Below, piece by piece: positions 43,480 to 52,665 of a stretch of DNA of 64,000 nt. This DNA comes from JBFLXB01 sp964570625 (GTDB taxonomy: Bacteria; Nitrospirota; Nitrospiria; 2-01-FULL-66-17). The stretch covers positions 27,384-91,383 of the forward strand of contig CAZMYW010000011.1 in assembly GCA_964570625.1 (NCBI GenBank), given 5' to 3'. The notes beneath the pieces were generated by a model, which searched no databases, was not told where the DNA came from, and worked only from the letters and a program-made list of their open reading frames with translations. Position numbers and translations under genes: made by a program. Numbering within the stretch: position 1 is the stretch's first letter; each line of letters begins with the position of its first letter.

Positions 43480-44538
43480 CTAATACCCCAACACTTTGAC
43501 GACATCTTCCAAATGCGCCTTGATCGTGGTGGGTTTCTGCGACACGCTGATCGCGATGTCGGGGTCTTTTAACCCATGGCCGGTGAGCGTACATACCACC
43601 ACCTCCCCACCGCGGAAGTACCCGGCTTTGGCGAGTTTGATCACGCCCGCGACGGATGCCGCGCTCGCCGGTTCACAGAAGACACCCTCCAGCCCTGCGA
43701 TCATCCGATAGGCTTCGATGATTTCCTCGTCGGTCACCAGGTCGATCTGCCCTTTCGACTCGGCCGCGGCCTCCACGGCCGATTTCCAACTCGCAGGGTT
43801 CCCGATACGGATTGCGGTCGCGATCGTGCGCGGCTTGTCCACCACATGTCCGAGCACGATCGGCGCCGCGCCCGCGGCCTGAAAGCCGACCATCCGCGGC
43901 AAGCGCTCGGCGCGACCTTTGGCATGATACTCCCGATACCCGCGCCAGTACGCCGTGATGTTGCCTGCGTTCCCCACCGGGAGCACGTGAACGTCGGGCG
44001 CGTCGCCCAACTGATCACACACCTCGAACGCCGCGGTTTTCTGGCCTTCCAGGCGAAACGGGTTGATCGAGTTCACGAGCGTGACCGGATACCGCTCCGC
44101 CACGCCTTTGACGATCGACAAAGCCTCGTCGAAGTTGCCTTCCACCTGGATCACGCGCGCGCGGTGGATCATGGCCTGCGCCAGTTTGCCCATCGCGATC
44201 TTGCCTTCCGGGATCAACACAAACACCCGCATACCGGCTCGGGCGCCGTAGGCCGCCGCGGACGCCGAGGTGTTGCCGGTGGACGCGCAGATCACCGCGT
44301 CGGCGCCCGCTTCGGCCGCCTTGGAAATCGCGAGCGTCATCCCACGGTCTTTGAACGAGCCGGTCGGATTCGCGCCCTCGAATTTCAGAAAGAGTCGCAA
44401 CGCAGGCGTAATCGCCGCCGCGAGGTTTTTGGTCTCGATGAGCGGGGTGTTGCCCTCGTTGAGCGTGATGATCGGCGTCCGGTCGCTGACCGGCAACAGC
44501 TCGCGGTAGTGGGTGATGATGCCTTGCCAGCGGGGCAC
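43480..44538 (-). CDS. thrC: Threonine synthase
   Basis: PLP enzyme of 352 residues converting O-phosphohomoserine to threonine. LNEGNTPLIETKNLA, the PLP-Lys motif NPTGSFKDRGM, ASTGNTSASAAAYG for the phosphate cup and VLPVGNAGNITAYW are visible. It is the short class typical of many bacteria. GTG 44538 lies one base after the hom stop, implying tight coupling. Confidence 0.95.
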   Translation of the reverse strand: MPRWQGIITHYRELLPVSDRTPIITLNEGNTPLIETKNLAAAITPALRLFLKFEGANPTGSFKDRGMTLAISKAAEAGADAVICASTGNTSASAAAYGARAGMRVFVLIPEGKIAMGKLAQAMIHRARVIQVEGNFDEALSIVKGVAERYPVTLVNSINPFRLEGQKTAAFEVCDQLGDAPDVHVLPVGNAGNITAYWRGYREYHAKGRAERLPRMVGFQAAGAAPIVLGHVVDKPRTIATAIRIGNPASWKSAVEAAAESKGQIDLVTDEEIIEAYRMIAGLEGVFCEPASAASVAGVIKLAKAGYFRGGEVVVCTLTGHGLKDPDIAISVSQKPTTIKAHLEDVVKVLGY

Positions 44539-44539
44539 G

Positions 44540-45853
44540 TTAATCTCCCTCGCCTTCGACTCGGATGAGCACGGTTTTGTCGACCACGGACGGCAGCCGG
44601 TCGATTTCCGCCAGGGCGCGCCGCACGTCGCGCTCGAGCGCGCGGTGCGCCATCATCACCACCGGCACCGCTCCGCCGGCCTTGCGGCCTTTCTGGAGGA
44701 CGGACGAGATGCTGATGTTGTATTTGCCCAACACGCCGGAGATGGCGGACAACACGCCGGGGTTGTCCACCACCGAGCAGCGCAGGTAGTACAGGCTGGA
44801 GATCTCTTCCATGGCCAGCAGGCGGAGCGGCCGCCGACCCGGACCGTCATACGAGGTCGGAGGCACTCGGCCCGCCGCGTCATGGCGGATGTTGCGGGCG
44901 ATCGCGACCAGGTCGCTGACGACGGCGCTGGCGGTGGGCTGATCACCCGCACCCCGGCCGTAAAACAGGGTCTCGCCGACGTAGTCGCCGACCACGTAAA
45001 TCGCGTTGAACACGCCGCCCACTTGGGCCAACAGATTCTCCTCCGGGATCATGGTGGGATGCACCCGTGCCTCGATCGCATCGTACTGCGACTTGGCGAT
45101 CGCCAGGAGTTTGATCCGATACCCGAATTCGCGCGCGAATTCGATATCGAGCGGGGTGATGGCGGTGATGCCCTCGGTATAGATTTCTTTGAGGGTGACC
45201 GGCGTGCCGAACGCGAGGGACACCAGGATCGCGAGCTTGTTGGCCGAGTCGTGTCCCTCCACGTCGCTGGTCGGATCAGCCTCGGCGTACCCCGCCCGTT
45301 GCGCTTCCGCCAGGACGTCCGCAAACGCTTTGTGTTCGTCCGTCATCTTGGTGAGGATGAAGTTCGAAGTGCCGTTGATGATCCCGTAAATCGATTCGAT
45401 CCGGTTGCCCGACAAGCCTTCTTTGAGCGCCCGAATGATGGGGATGCCGCCACCGACCGCCCCTTCGAACTCGAAGTCCACGTTGTGCGCCGCGGCCGCC
45501 GCAAACAGCTCCTCGCCGCAGGCCGCCAGCAGCGCCTTGTTGGCCGTGACCACGTGTTTGCCGCGCGCCATCGCGTCCAGAATGAAGCGTTTGGCGGGCT
45601 CGATGCCGCCGATCAACTCCACCACGATGTGGATGTCGGGGTGGGTGAGAACCTCGGCCGCGTCGGTCGTCAACACGCCGGGCGGAAGGGCGACGCCGCG
45701 ATCGCGTCGAACGTCCACGTCCGCGACCTTGATCAGCTCCAACGGAAGTCCGATCCGGCGTCCCAACACCTCGCTGTTGCGCAGCAAGAGTTTGACCACG
45801 CCGGAGCCCACCGTGCCGAAGCCGAGAATACCGATGCCGACTCGGGATGTCAT
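44540..45853 (-). CDS. hom: Homoserine dehydrogenase
   Basis: NAD(P)H-dependent reduction of aspartate semialdehyde to homoserine. Protein of 437 residues: Rossmann start GIGILGFGTVGSGVV, VTANKALLA, the catalytic region YAEADPTSDVEGHDSANKLAIL, and a C-terminal ACT domain (YYLRCSVVDNPGVLSAISGVLG) for threonine feedback. Starts 59 bp after alaC and is coupled to thrC. Confidence 0.96.
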   Translation of the reverse strand: MTSRVGIGILGFGTVGSGVVKLLLRNSEVLGRRIGLPLELIKVADVDVRRDRGVALPPGVLTTDAAEVLTHPDIHIVVELIGGIEPAKRFILDAMARGKHVVTANKALLAACGEELFAAAAAHNVDFEFEGAVGGGIPIIRALKEGLSGNRIESIYGIINGTSNFILTKMTDEHKAFADVLAEAQRAGYAEADPTSDVEGHDSANKLAILVSLAFGTPVTLKEIYTEGITAITPLDIEFAREFGYRIKLLAIAKSQYDAIEARVHPTMIPEENLLAQVGGVFNAIYVVGDYVGETLFYGRGAGDQPTASAVVSDLVAIARNIRHDAAGRVPPTSYDGPGRRPLRLLAMEEISSLYYLRCSVVDNPGVLSAISGVLGKYNISISSVLQKGRKAGGAVPVVMMAHRALERDVRRALAEIDRLPSVVDKTVLIRVEGEGD

Positions 45854-45912
45854 GAGAATAGGACGTGTGAAACAGTCACCGAAGGATGTCCGGCTCCGAG
45901 GCCGCGACGGGT

Positions 45913-47145
45913 CTACGCCTGACGGCGCATCACCCGCTTGAGACCCTGGATTGCCTGTCGTGTCCGATGTTCGTTTTCCACCAACGCGAACCGCACGCCG
46001 TCGTCACCGTACTCCCCGAACCCGATGCCCGGCGACACCGCCACTTTCGCCTCGGTGAGCAAGAGCTTTGAGAACTCCAGAGAACCCATGGCGCGAAACG
46101 GTTCGGGGATGGGCGCCCACACAAACATGGTCGCGCGCGGTTTCTCGATCGGCCAGCCGATGCGGTTGAGCCCGTTGACCAGCACGTCGCGGCGTTTGCG
46201 ATAGGTTTCCACGATCTCCGCCACGCACTCCTGCGGGCCGTTGAGTGCCACCGTGGCGGCGATCTGGATGGGCTGAAAGACGCCGTAGTCCAGATAACTC
46301 TTGATCTTGCCGAGCGCGGCGACCATCTGCCGGTTGCCCACGCAGAATCCGATCCGCCAGCCCGGCATGTTGTAACTCTTGGACAGCGTAAAAAACTCCA
46401 CACCCACGTTCTTCGCCCCCGGCACCTGCAAGAAACTCGGGGCATGGTACCCGTCGAACACCAGATCCGCGTAGGCCAGGTCGTGGACTACCAGGAGATT
46501 GTTTTCCGTGGCGAAGTCCACCACCTGCTTGAAAAACCCCAGATCCACCACGCGGGTGGTTGGGTTGTGGGGGAAGTTGATGATCAACATCTTGGGCCGC
46601 GGCCACGTTTGTTTGTACGCCGCGGTCATGTCTTCGAAGAAGTCGGAGTCGCTCCGCAGCGGAATGCTTTTGACCTGGCCGCCCGCGATGATCACGCTGT
46701 AAAAATGAATCGGGTAGGTGGGGCTGGGTGTCAGCACCACGTCCCCCGGTTCGACCATGGCGAGCGCGAGATGCGCGAGCCCTTCTTTGGAGCCGATGGT
46801 GACGATCACTTCGGTTTCAGGGTCAACGGTCACCTGGTAGTTGCGCTGATACCAGGCGGCCATGGCTTCGCGGAGCTTGGGAATGCCCTTGGAGAGCGAG
46901 TAGCGGTGGTTTTTCGGGTTGCGGACCGCCTCGATCAGCTTGTCTTGAATGTGTTTCGGAGTGGGCGTGTCCGGGTTACCCATCCCGAAGTCGAGGATAT
47001 CTTCTCCGCGCCGCCTCGCCTCGGTCTTCATCGCAGTCACAATACTGAAGACATACGGCGGTAGGCGCGTGATGCGGGAAAACGAGTCCACCGGTCCCCT
47101 GAAACGGTCGTGTACGGCCGTGAGAAAGCGGCCGTCAGCCCCCAT
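45913..47145 (-). CDS. alaC: Alanine-forming aminotransferase, AlaC-like
   Basis: Fold-type I PLP aminotransferase; by similarity makes alanine from pyruvate and glutamate. Key features: RITRLPPYVFSIV, LDFGMGNPDTPTP, IINFPHNPTTRVV, HDLAYADLVFDGY and the PLP-Lys in TLSKSYNMPGWRIG. Starts upstream of 47162 are ruled out because the promoter -10 box lies there. ATG 47145 is used; GTG 47091, with an AGGGGACC site and 18 residues shorter, is an equally good start. First gene of the alaC-hom-thrC-apgM-lysC run. Confidence 0.88.
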   Translation of the reverse strand: MGADGRFLTAVHDRFRGPVDSFSRITRLPPYVFSIVTAMKTEARRRGEDILDFGMGNPDTPTPKHIQDKLIEAVRNPKNHRYSLSKGIPKLREAMAAWYQRNYQVTVDPETEVIVTIGSKEGLAHLALAMVEPGDVVLTPSPTYPIHFYSVIIAGGQVKSIPLRSDSDFFEDMTAAYKQTWPRPKMLIINFPHNPTTRVVDLGFFKQVVDFATENNLLVVHDLAYADLVFDGYHAPSFLQVPGAKNVGVEFFTLSKSYNMPGWRIGFCVGNRQMVAALGKIKSYLDYGVFQPIQIAATVALNGPQECVAEIVETYRKRRDVLVNGLNRIGWPIEKPRATMFVWAPIPEPFRAMGSLEFSKLLLTEAKVAVSPGIGFGEYGDDGVRFALVENEHRTRQAIQGLKRVMRRQA

Positions 47146-47161
47146 GGAAATGATGGGCCTC

Positions 47162-47190
47162 ATGATACGGAAAGGCCCTGACTTTGTCAA
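47162..47190 (-). promoter_or_regulatory. Promoter of the alaC-hom-thrC-apgM-lysC run
   Basis: On the - strand TTGACA (47190-47185), 17 bp, TATCAT (47167-47162). This is the best sigma-70-type promoter in the window. Transcription should begin near 47155. Confidence 0.75.
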
Positions 47191-47456
47191 CAAACTCCGC
47201 GCTGTATGGCGGAGAAAGCCCTCATTTTTCGGGGGGTTCTGGAATCGGAGAATTATACCAGCAGAAGATGACGGACCCGGTAGTCGACGTGGATGACGGA
47301 CCGTGTGCTGCGGGTTCGTTCCGGTGGCGATGCCCCGGCACGGAGACCCAACGCCGCGGCCGGTGATTCGTCAGGAGCGGATTCGCCGGGGAGATCGATA
47401 TCGCTGGCGGTCGAGAGCAGTTGGCGGCAGCGTTGATGACCGAGTGCAGGGAGTTG

Positions 47457-47486
47457 TTGATTTCTCATGTGTCCCAGTGCAACAAT
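47457..47486 (+). promoter_or_regulatory. Possible promoter of pdxJ
   Basis: TTGATT (47457-47462), 18 bp, AACAAT (47481-47486), 34 bp before the pdxJ start. The rest of the gap between the alaC and pdxJ starts (about 370 bp) shows no gene. Confidence 0.4.
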
Positions 47487-47519
47487 GCCGCGCTATCAGC
47501 GTAGGAATTGTTCCTTCGA

Positions 47520-48248
47520 ATGGCGCAACTGGGAGTCAAGCTCGATCACATTGCCACGCTCCGACAGGTTCGCGGAGGGGTGGAACCCAACGTGGCGGCA
47601 GCCGGGATTTTGGCGGAGCTGGGCGGAGCCGACTGGATCGTCGCGCATCTCCGGGAAGACCGGCGCCACATCCAGGATCGCGATCTCTACGCCTTACAGC
47701 ATGTGGTGCCGTCTCGCCTGGCAGTGGAATTTTCGCTGGCGGATCGCATGCTCAAGCTCGCGCTCGAACTGCGTCCCGCTCGAGTCACCTTGGTGCCCGA
47801 GCAGCCGATGGAGCTGACCACGGAGGGCGGACTCGACCTGATCGGCAAACGCGAGGTGGTGGCCAACGCGGTCGCCACACTTGTGCAGGTGGGCATTCCG
47901 GTGACGCTCTTGATCCAACCCCTCGTCGATGACGTGAAGGCTTGCCATCGTCTGGGCCACCCGGGACTGTCGGTCGAACTCAATGCCACGCCGTACCGGT
48001 CCGCGAAGACTCCGGCCGACCGGCGATCGTGGGAAGATCAAATCGCCACCACCGCAAAACTCGCGTTTAAACTCGGGATGCCCGTGCAGATCGGCCACGG
48101 GTTGACCGGTGAGACCATCCGCGCGCTGTCCGCAGTTCCTGAGATCGCTCAGTTCAACGTGGGGCACGCGATGGTGGCGCGCGCCGCGCTGGTCGGGATC
48201 GAACAGGCGGTTCGGGAGATGAAAATGGCCGCGGCGCCCCGACGATGA
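47520..48248 (+). CDS. pdxJ: Pyridoxine 5'-phosphate synthase PdxJ
   Basis: Final step of the DXP-dependent vitamin B6 pathway, joining 1-deoxyxylulose 5-phosphate and aminoacetone phosphate. Protein of 242 residues: LGVKLDHIATLRQVRGG, ADWIVAHLREDRRHIQDRDL, VTLVPEQPMELTTEGGLDL and FNVGHAMVARAALVG are diagnostic. ATG 47520 starts at the conserved LGV strand; a TTG 12 bases upstream is in frame. Confidence 0.96.
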   Translation: MAQLGVKLDHIATLRQVRGGVEPNVAAAGILAELGGADWIVAHLREDRRHIQDRDLYALQHVVPSRLAVEFSLADRMLKLALELRPARVTLVPEQPMELTTEGGLDLIGKREVVANAVATLVQVGIPVTLLIQPLVDDVKACHRLGHPGLSVELNATPYRSAKTPADRRSWEDQIATTAKLAFKLGMPVQIGHGLTGETIRALSAVPEIAQFNVGHAMVARAALVGIEQAVREMKMAAAPRR

Positions 48249-48285
48249 GTCACCATCCCTGTTCCCGCCTCCGCGAGTTGACGTC

Positions 48286-50337
48286 ATGAAAAGCCTCTGG
48301 TCGGATCGCGACGCGAGCGGGTTGGCCGGTCTGGATGCGCTGGTCTACACCTCGCGCCTGATCGGTGCGAGTCCGAACCTGGTGCTGTGGGGCGGGGGGA
48401 ACTCCTCGGTCAAGGCGGTGGGCAAGGACCACGTCGGCCGAACCACCAGGGTTCTGTATATCAAGGGCAGCGGGTCGGACATGAAAACCATCACCGCGCA
48501 GCAATTTACGCCGTTGCGGTTGGATGATCTGTTGCCCCTGATGAACCGTCCGGCGATGACGGACGAGGAAATGGTGGCGTACCAGGCGAAGTCCACGCTG
48601 GAGCCCGCCGCGCCAAAACCTTCGATCGAAACGCTCCTCCACGCATTCATTCCGGCCGAACACATCTACCATACACACGCCGACGCGATGTGCACGCTGA
48701 CCGACATTCCGAACAGCCAAGAGGTGATCCGCCGGATCTACGGCGACGACATCGTGGTGGTGCCCTATTTCCGCCCGGGCTTCCTATTGTCCAAACGCAC
48801 GGGTGATGCGGTGCGCGCGTACCCGAAGGCGCGCGCCGTGATCCTGGACAAACACGGATTGATCACCTGGGGTGCAACCGCCAAGGCCGCGTACCTCGAC
48901 ACGGTCAAGTACGTGACCATGGCCGAGCGCTACATCGCGTCCAAGCAGCCGCGCCGTGTTCGTCGGGTTGCGGCGCTTCCGCGGGCGGCCGCGGCGCGGC
49001 GCCGCGACTCGGCGGCCGTCATCGCGCCCGTGCTGCGGGGCGAGGTCAGCCGAGCCAAACCCGTGGTCCTGTTGTACGACGACCGGCCCGAGGTGCTCGC
49101 ATTCACCCAACGGATGGACCCCAAGGCCCTGACCGGGCCCTTCACTCCCGATCACCTGTTGTATACCAAGCCGTGGCCGCTGGCCCTGGACCACGCAGCG
49201 GCGCGCGATGAACGGTCGCTGCTCGCCGAACTCCCGAAGGCGCTGGAGCGGTATCGCGTGCGCTACGCGGAGTATTTCGCCAAATACAAGACGCCGGGCG
49301 TGACCATGGGTGACCCCAACCCACGGATCATCTTGGTCCCGAACGTAGGAATGTTCACCACCGGCAAGACCCGACGCGAGACCACGATCGCCCGCGATCT
49401 GTACCTGCACACCATGGGTGTGATTCAGTCCAGCGAAGCGCTGGGCGGGTACCGCCCCTTATCGCCGCGGGACCTGTGTGACTTCGAGTACTGGCCCATG
49501 GAGAACTACAAGCTCACGCTCGCGCCGCCGGAGAAAGGTCTGTCCCGACGCATCGCGCTGATCACCGGCGCGGCGGGGGGCATTGGCCGGGCGATTGCGG
49601 AACGCCTATTGGCCGAAGGCGCGGTGGTGGCGATGACCGACGTGGATCTCGATGCCACGCGCAAATTGGCGGAGGAGTACAGCCGGCGCTTCGGCGACGG
49701 CCACGCGGTGGCTCTTAAAATGGACGTCACCGACGAACGCTCGGTTCGCCGCGCGTTTGCGGAGACCGCGCTGACGTTCGGCGGGCTCGATATCTTCGTG
49801 TCCAACGCGGGGATCGCGCACTGCGCGCCGATCGACCGGCTCTCGAAGGCGGACTGGGAGCGGTCGGTGGCGGTCAACGCGACCGGCCACTTGCTCGCAT
49901 CCCAGGAAGCGATTCGCATCATGCGCAGCCAGGGCCTGGGCGGCGCGATTGTGGTGATCTCCACCAAAAACGTGCTGTCGCCGGGGCAGGACTTCGGCGC
50001 GTACTCGGCGTCCAAGGCCGCGCAAGCCCAACTCGCGAAGATCATGGCGATTGAAAACGCCCGCCATGGCATCCGTGTCAACATGGTCAATCCCGACGGG
50101 GTGTTTTTGAACTCCGGCCTGTGGTCGCCGGAAATCCGTGCGGAGCGCGCGAAAGCACACGGGATTTCTATCGATCAAGTGGAAGACTTCTACGCGAAAA
50201 GGAATTTGCTCGGCGCGAAAATTCTTCCGCAAGACGTGGCCGAAGCTGTCCTCTTCTTCGCCTCCAACCGCGCGTCAAAGACCACGGGGGCTATCCTTCC
50301 AGTGGACGGCGGCGTCAAAGACGCCTTCCCGCGCTAG
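48286..50337 (+). CDS. Class II aldolase / short-chain dehydrogenase fusion (RhaD-like, YuxG-like)
   Basis: Protein of 683 residues with two enzymes in one chain. Residues about 1-230 and up to 410 form a class II aldolase with zinc ligands in HTHADA and DKHGLITWG. Residues about 425-680 are an SDR with cofactor motif LITGAAGGIGRAIAER and the catalytic YSASKAAQA. Homologues are called rhamnulose-1-phosphate aldolase/dehydrogenase, but no rhamnose genes are nearby. A role in salvage of deoxysugar phosphates or aldehyde clearance is possible. It follows pdxJ by 37 bp. Confidence 0.85.
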   Translation: MKSLWSDRDASGLAGLDALVYTSRLIGASPNLVLWGGGNSSVKAVGKDHVGRTTRVLYIKGSGSDMKTITAQQFTPLRLDDLLPLMNRPAMTDEEMVAYQAKSTLEPAAPKPSIETLLHAFIPAEHIYHTHADAMCTLTDIPNSQEVIRRIYGDDIVVVPYFRPGFLLSKRTGDAVRAYPKARAVILDKHGLITWGATAKAAYLDTVKYVTMAERYIASKQPRRVRRVAALPRAAAARRRDSAAVIAPVLRGEVSRAKPVVLLYDDRPEVLAFTQRMDPKALTGPFTPDHLLYTKPWPLALDHAAARDERSLLAELPKALERYRVRYAEYFAKYKTPGVTMGDPNPRIILVPNVGMFTTGKTRRETTIARDLYLHTMGVIQSSEALGGYRPLSPRDLCDFEYWPMENYKLTLAPPEKGLSRRIALITGAAGGIGRAIAERLLAEGAVVAMTDVDLDATRKLAEEYSRRFGDGHAVALKMDVTDERSVRRAFAETALTFGGLDIFVSNAGIAHCAPIDRLSKADWERSVAVNATGHLLASQEAIRIMRSQGLGGAIVVISTKNVLSPGQDFGAYSASKAAQAQLAKIMAIENARHGIRVNMVNPDGVFLNSGLWSPEIRAERAKAHGISIDQVEDFYAKRNLLGAKILPQDVAEAVLFFASNRASKTTGAILPVDGGVKDAFPR

Positions 50338-50852
50338 ACGTCCAGCACGCGGCGCGCGCCCAGGAAGCGCGAGCGCCAATACTCTATTCCCAAACTCTGC
50401 ACGTTGACGGCGCCTCCCGAGCTGGGGGCGTGGATGAATCGGCCGTCCCCCAGGTAGATCCCCAGGTGCAGGTCTACTTTCTTACGGTCGATCCGGAAAT
50501 ACACCAGATCACCGGGTTGAAGGTGACGGGACGAGAGGGGTTCACCTGACTGAATCTGCTCGAGCGACGTGCGCGGAAGCGATAGACCGATGGTCTTCCT
50601 GAAGACATACGCCACGTAGCCCGTGCAGTCGAACCCATCCGGCGTGGTCCCGCCGAACTTGTACGGCGTGCCGAGCAACGCCGTGGCCGTCTCAATCACC
50701 CGCTTGCGCACATCAGTGACGGGCCGCGGCGGAACCGCCATCAGCGCCTCGTAGTCGAGCCCAGGACGGCCCTTGGCTTCTTTCGGGAGCGGCGATGCTG
50801 AGCACGCGAAAAGCGACAGCCCAACAAGGGCGATCACAACCGGACGGAACAT
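50334..50852 (-). CDS. NlpC/P60 peptidoglycan hydrolase lipoprotein
   Basis: Protein of 172 residues with signal peptide and lipobox LFAC (VIALVGLSLFACSASP). The NlpC/P60 domain has the catalytic Cys in DGFDCTGYVAYVF, His in VDLHLGIYLGDGRFIHA and follows the Spr/MepS pattern; it should cut peptide cross-links or stems in murein from the outer membrane. The stop overlaps that of the convergent gene by 3 bases. ATG 50852 begins the signal peptide. Confidence 0.9.
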   Translation of the reverse strand: MFRPVVIALVGLSLFACSASPLPKEAKGRPGLDYEALMAVPPRPVTDVRKRVIETATALLGTPYKFGGTTPDGFDCTGYVAYVFRKTIGLSLPRTSLEQIQSGEPLSSRHLQPGDLVYFRIDRKKVDLHLGIYLGDGRFIHAPSSGGAVNVQSLGIEYWRSRFLGARRVLDV

Positions 50853-50897
50853 GCTCGGAAGATAGCAGAGGATTGCGACCTGACAAGCCCGTTGTGC

Positions 50898-50927
50898 TTG
50901 ACTCGCTGAACGGATTTTCGGTACAGT
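50898..50927 (+). promoter_or_regulatory. Promoter of the Fo operon
   Basis: TTGACT (50898-50903), 18 bp, TACAGT (50922-50927), followed by an AAGGGGC ribosome site before ATG 50950. Confidence 0.6.
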
Positions 50928-50949
50928 ACCGACCTTTAAGGGGCGCCCG

Positions 50950-51156
50950 ATGGCCGAGGACGACGCGTTCCGCAAAGGACTTTCGATTGCGGCTCGGGTC
51001 GGCATGGAGATGGTGGCGGCCACGGTGGTGGGAGCGGGTTTGGGTTATGGGCTCGACCGCTGGCTGGGCACGGCCCCGTGGTTGTTGATCGTAGGCGTAT
51101 TTTTGGGCGCGACCGCCGGCATTCTTGCGGTCTTTCGGATGGCTAAGAACCTGTAG
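50950..51156 (+). CDS. AtpZ/AtpI-like ATP synthase accessory protein
   Basis: Protein of 68 residues with two membrane helices (GMEMVAATVVGAGLGYGLDRWLG first part, WLLIVGVFLGATAGILAVF). The GLDRWLGTAPWLLIVG pattern is that of AtpZ/AtpI-type helpers that precede Fo genes and aid c-ring assembly or cation handling. Two bases separate it from atpB. Confidence 0.8.
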   Translation: MAEDDAFRKGLSIAARVGMEMVAATVVGAGLGYGLDRWLGTAPWLLIVGVFLGATAGILAVFRMAKNL

Positions 51157-51158
51157 GG

Positions 51159-51884
51159 ATGGAAAATCCGCTTCACCATTTCGAGCTGCACCCGCTAATC
51201 CCACTGTCGCTGTTCGGGCTCGACATCTCTATCAACAAAGCGATCATCATGATGTGGATCGCCAGCGGTCTCGTTTTCCTCTTTTTCTACGTGGCGACGC
51301 AAGGACGCAGCTTGGTTCCGCGCCGCGTGCAGAGCATCGCCGAAGTGGCGGTGGAATTCTTGCGCGGCCTGGCGGTCGAGAATATGGGCCCGCTCGGCCA
51401 CAAGTTTTTTCCCTTCATCGCCACGTTGTTCTTCTTCATCTTGTTTGCCAATCTGCTCGGTCTGATCCCCGGCTCGTACACCGTGACCAGCCAGTTGATG
51501 GTCACGGGCTTCTTCGCGCTGCTCGTGTATGGCATCAGTCTCGTCGTGGGGTTCGCGTTGCACGGCACGCACTTCTTGTCCATCCTCGCGCCGGCGGGCA
51601 CGCCGGGCTGGCTGTTGCCGCTGATGGTGCCGATCGAAATTATCAGCCAGCTTGCGCGGCCCGTTACATTGGCGGTCCGGCTGTTCGCCAACATGACCGC
51701 GGGCCACATTATCCTGATCGTGCTCTTTTCGTTGATGATGTCCGCGCCGATCTATATCGGCTGGCTGCCGTTCGGCTTCACGGTGGCGATCTACGGGCTC
51801 GAAGTGTTCGTCGCGTTTATCCAGGCGTATATTTTCACGATTTTGGCGTGTGTGTATTTAGGGGATGCGGTCAAGTTACACTGA
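51159..51884 (+). CDS. atpB: ATP synthase Fo subunit a
   Basis: Proton channel subunit of 241 residues with five to six membrane helices. The essential Arg lies in LAVRLFANMTAGHIIL, with the C-terminal YGLEVFVAFIQAYIFTILACVYL helix. Followed after 31 bp by atpE. Confidence 0.95.
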   Translation: MENPLHHFELHPLIPLSLFGLDISINKAIIMMWIASGLVFLFFYVATQGRSLVPRRVQSIAEVAVEFLRGLAVENMGPLGHKFFPFIATLFFFILFANLLGLIPGSYTVTSQLMVTGFFALLVYGISLVVGFALHGTHFLSILAPAGTPGWLLPLMVPIEIISQLARPVTLAVRLFANMTAGHIILIVLFSLMMSAPIYIGWLPFGFTVAIYGLEVFVAFIQAYIFTILACVYLGDAVKLH

Positions 51885-51915
51885 CCGATCGTTCAACGAG
51901 GGCAAGGAGAAGAGA

Positions 51916-52146
51916 ATGGATGCATCGGCAGCAGCGTTGTTGGGCATGGGGATCGCGGCGGCTGGATTCGGCGGCGCGGGGATCGGAATCGGATACATCT
52001 TCGGGAAAATGATCGAAGCCACGGCGCGTCAGCCCGCGGCAGAAGCCAGGGTCGGCAAATATATGTGGATCGGGTTCGCGCTGGTTGAAGCCATCGCTTT
52101 GTATGGCTTGGTCATCGCGTTCATCATCATGGGCCTCCGCGGTTAA
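51916..52146 (+). CDS. atpE: ATP synthase Fo subunit c
   Basis: Ring subunit of 76 residues forming a helical hairpin: GMGIAAAGFGGAGIGIGYIF, the polar loop ATARQPA (RQP), and WIGFALVEAIALYGLVIAF with the ion-binding Glu. The Gln and Glu-Ser/Thr residues that mark sodium-binding rings are absent, so proton coupling is expected. ATG 51916 follows AAGGAG; the longer open frame from 51865 lies in atpB. Confidence 0.96.
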   Translation: MDASAAALLGMGIAAAGFGGAGIGIGYIFGKMIEATARQPAAEARVGKYMWIGFALVEAIALYGLVIAFIIMGLRG

Positions 52147-52149
52147 GCC

Positions 52150-52641
52150 ATGCCCCAGTTTGACACTCACTTTCTCACGCCGCTGCTGTTTTGGTCGGCG
52201 GTTTCGTTCGCGATCCTGCTGTTCTTGCTGAAGCGCTACGCGTTTCCCGCGATCACGGAGATGTTGGACGCGCGCGAGCGCACCATTGCGCAGAACCTGG
52301 CCAAAGCCGAGCAGGCGCGCAAGGATGCCGAACAGTTGCTGGCCGAGTACCAGATCAAGCTCAAGGCCGCGCAACAGGAGGCGACGGCATTGCTCGACCA
52401 GGCGCGTAAGCAGGCGCAGCAGGCCTCAGACGAAAACCAGCGCCGGGTCAAGGAAGAAACCGACCGCATGTTGGCGGCGGCGCGCGACGAGATGGCGCGG
52501 GAGCGCCTGCGCCTGACCAAAGAGTTGCGCGAACAGGCCGTGGATCTCGTGGTGGCCGCCACCGAACGCGTGATCAAGCGGAACCTGACCGACGCCGACG
52601 CCAAACGCCTGGTCAAAGACGCGATCGAGCAGTTGAATTAG
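52150..52641 (+). CDS. atpF: ATP synthase Fo subunit b
   Basis: Peripheral stalk subunit of 163 residues: one membrane helix (TPLLFWSAVSFAILLFLLKR) and a long right-handed coiled coil (about 35-145), ending AATERVIKRNLTDADAKRLVKDAIEQL in two parts typical of the family. It is the last Fo gene. No delta, alpha, gamma, beta or epsilon gene follows; the next gene is a HAD protein 24 bp away. Confidence 0.93.
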   Translation: MPQFDTHFLTPLLFWSAVSFAILLFLLKRYAFPAITEMLDARERTIAQNLAKAEQARKDAEQLLAEYQIKLKAAQQEATALLDQARKQAQQASDENQRRVKEETDRMLAAARDEMARERLRLTKELREQAVDLVVAATERVIKRNLTDADAKRLVKDAIEQLN

Positions 52642-52665
52642 CGCACGGGGGCGAGGCCCCGCGCC

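Noticed and set aside
47184..47366. 60-codon frame between alaC and pdxJ
   Set aside because: No ribosome site, overlaps the alaC promoter and shows no protein-like pattern.
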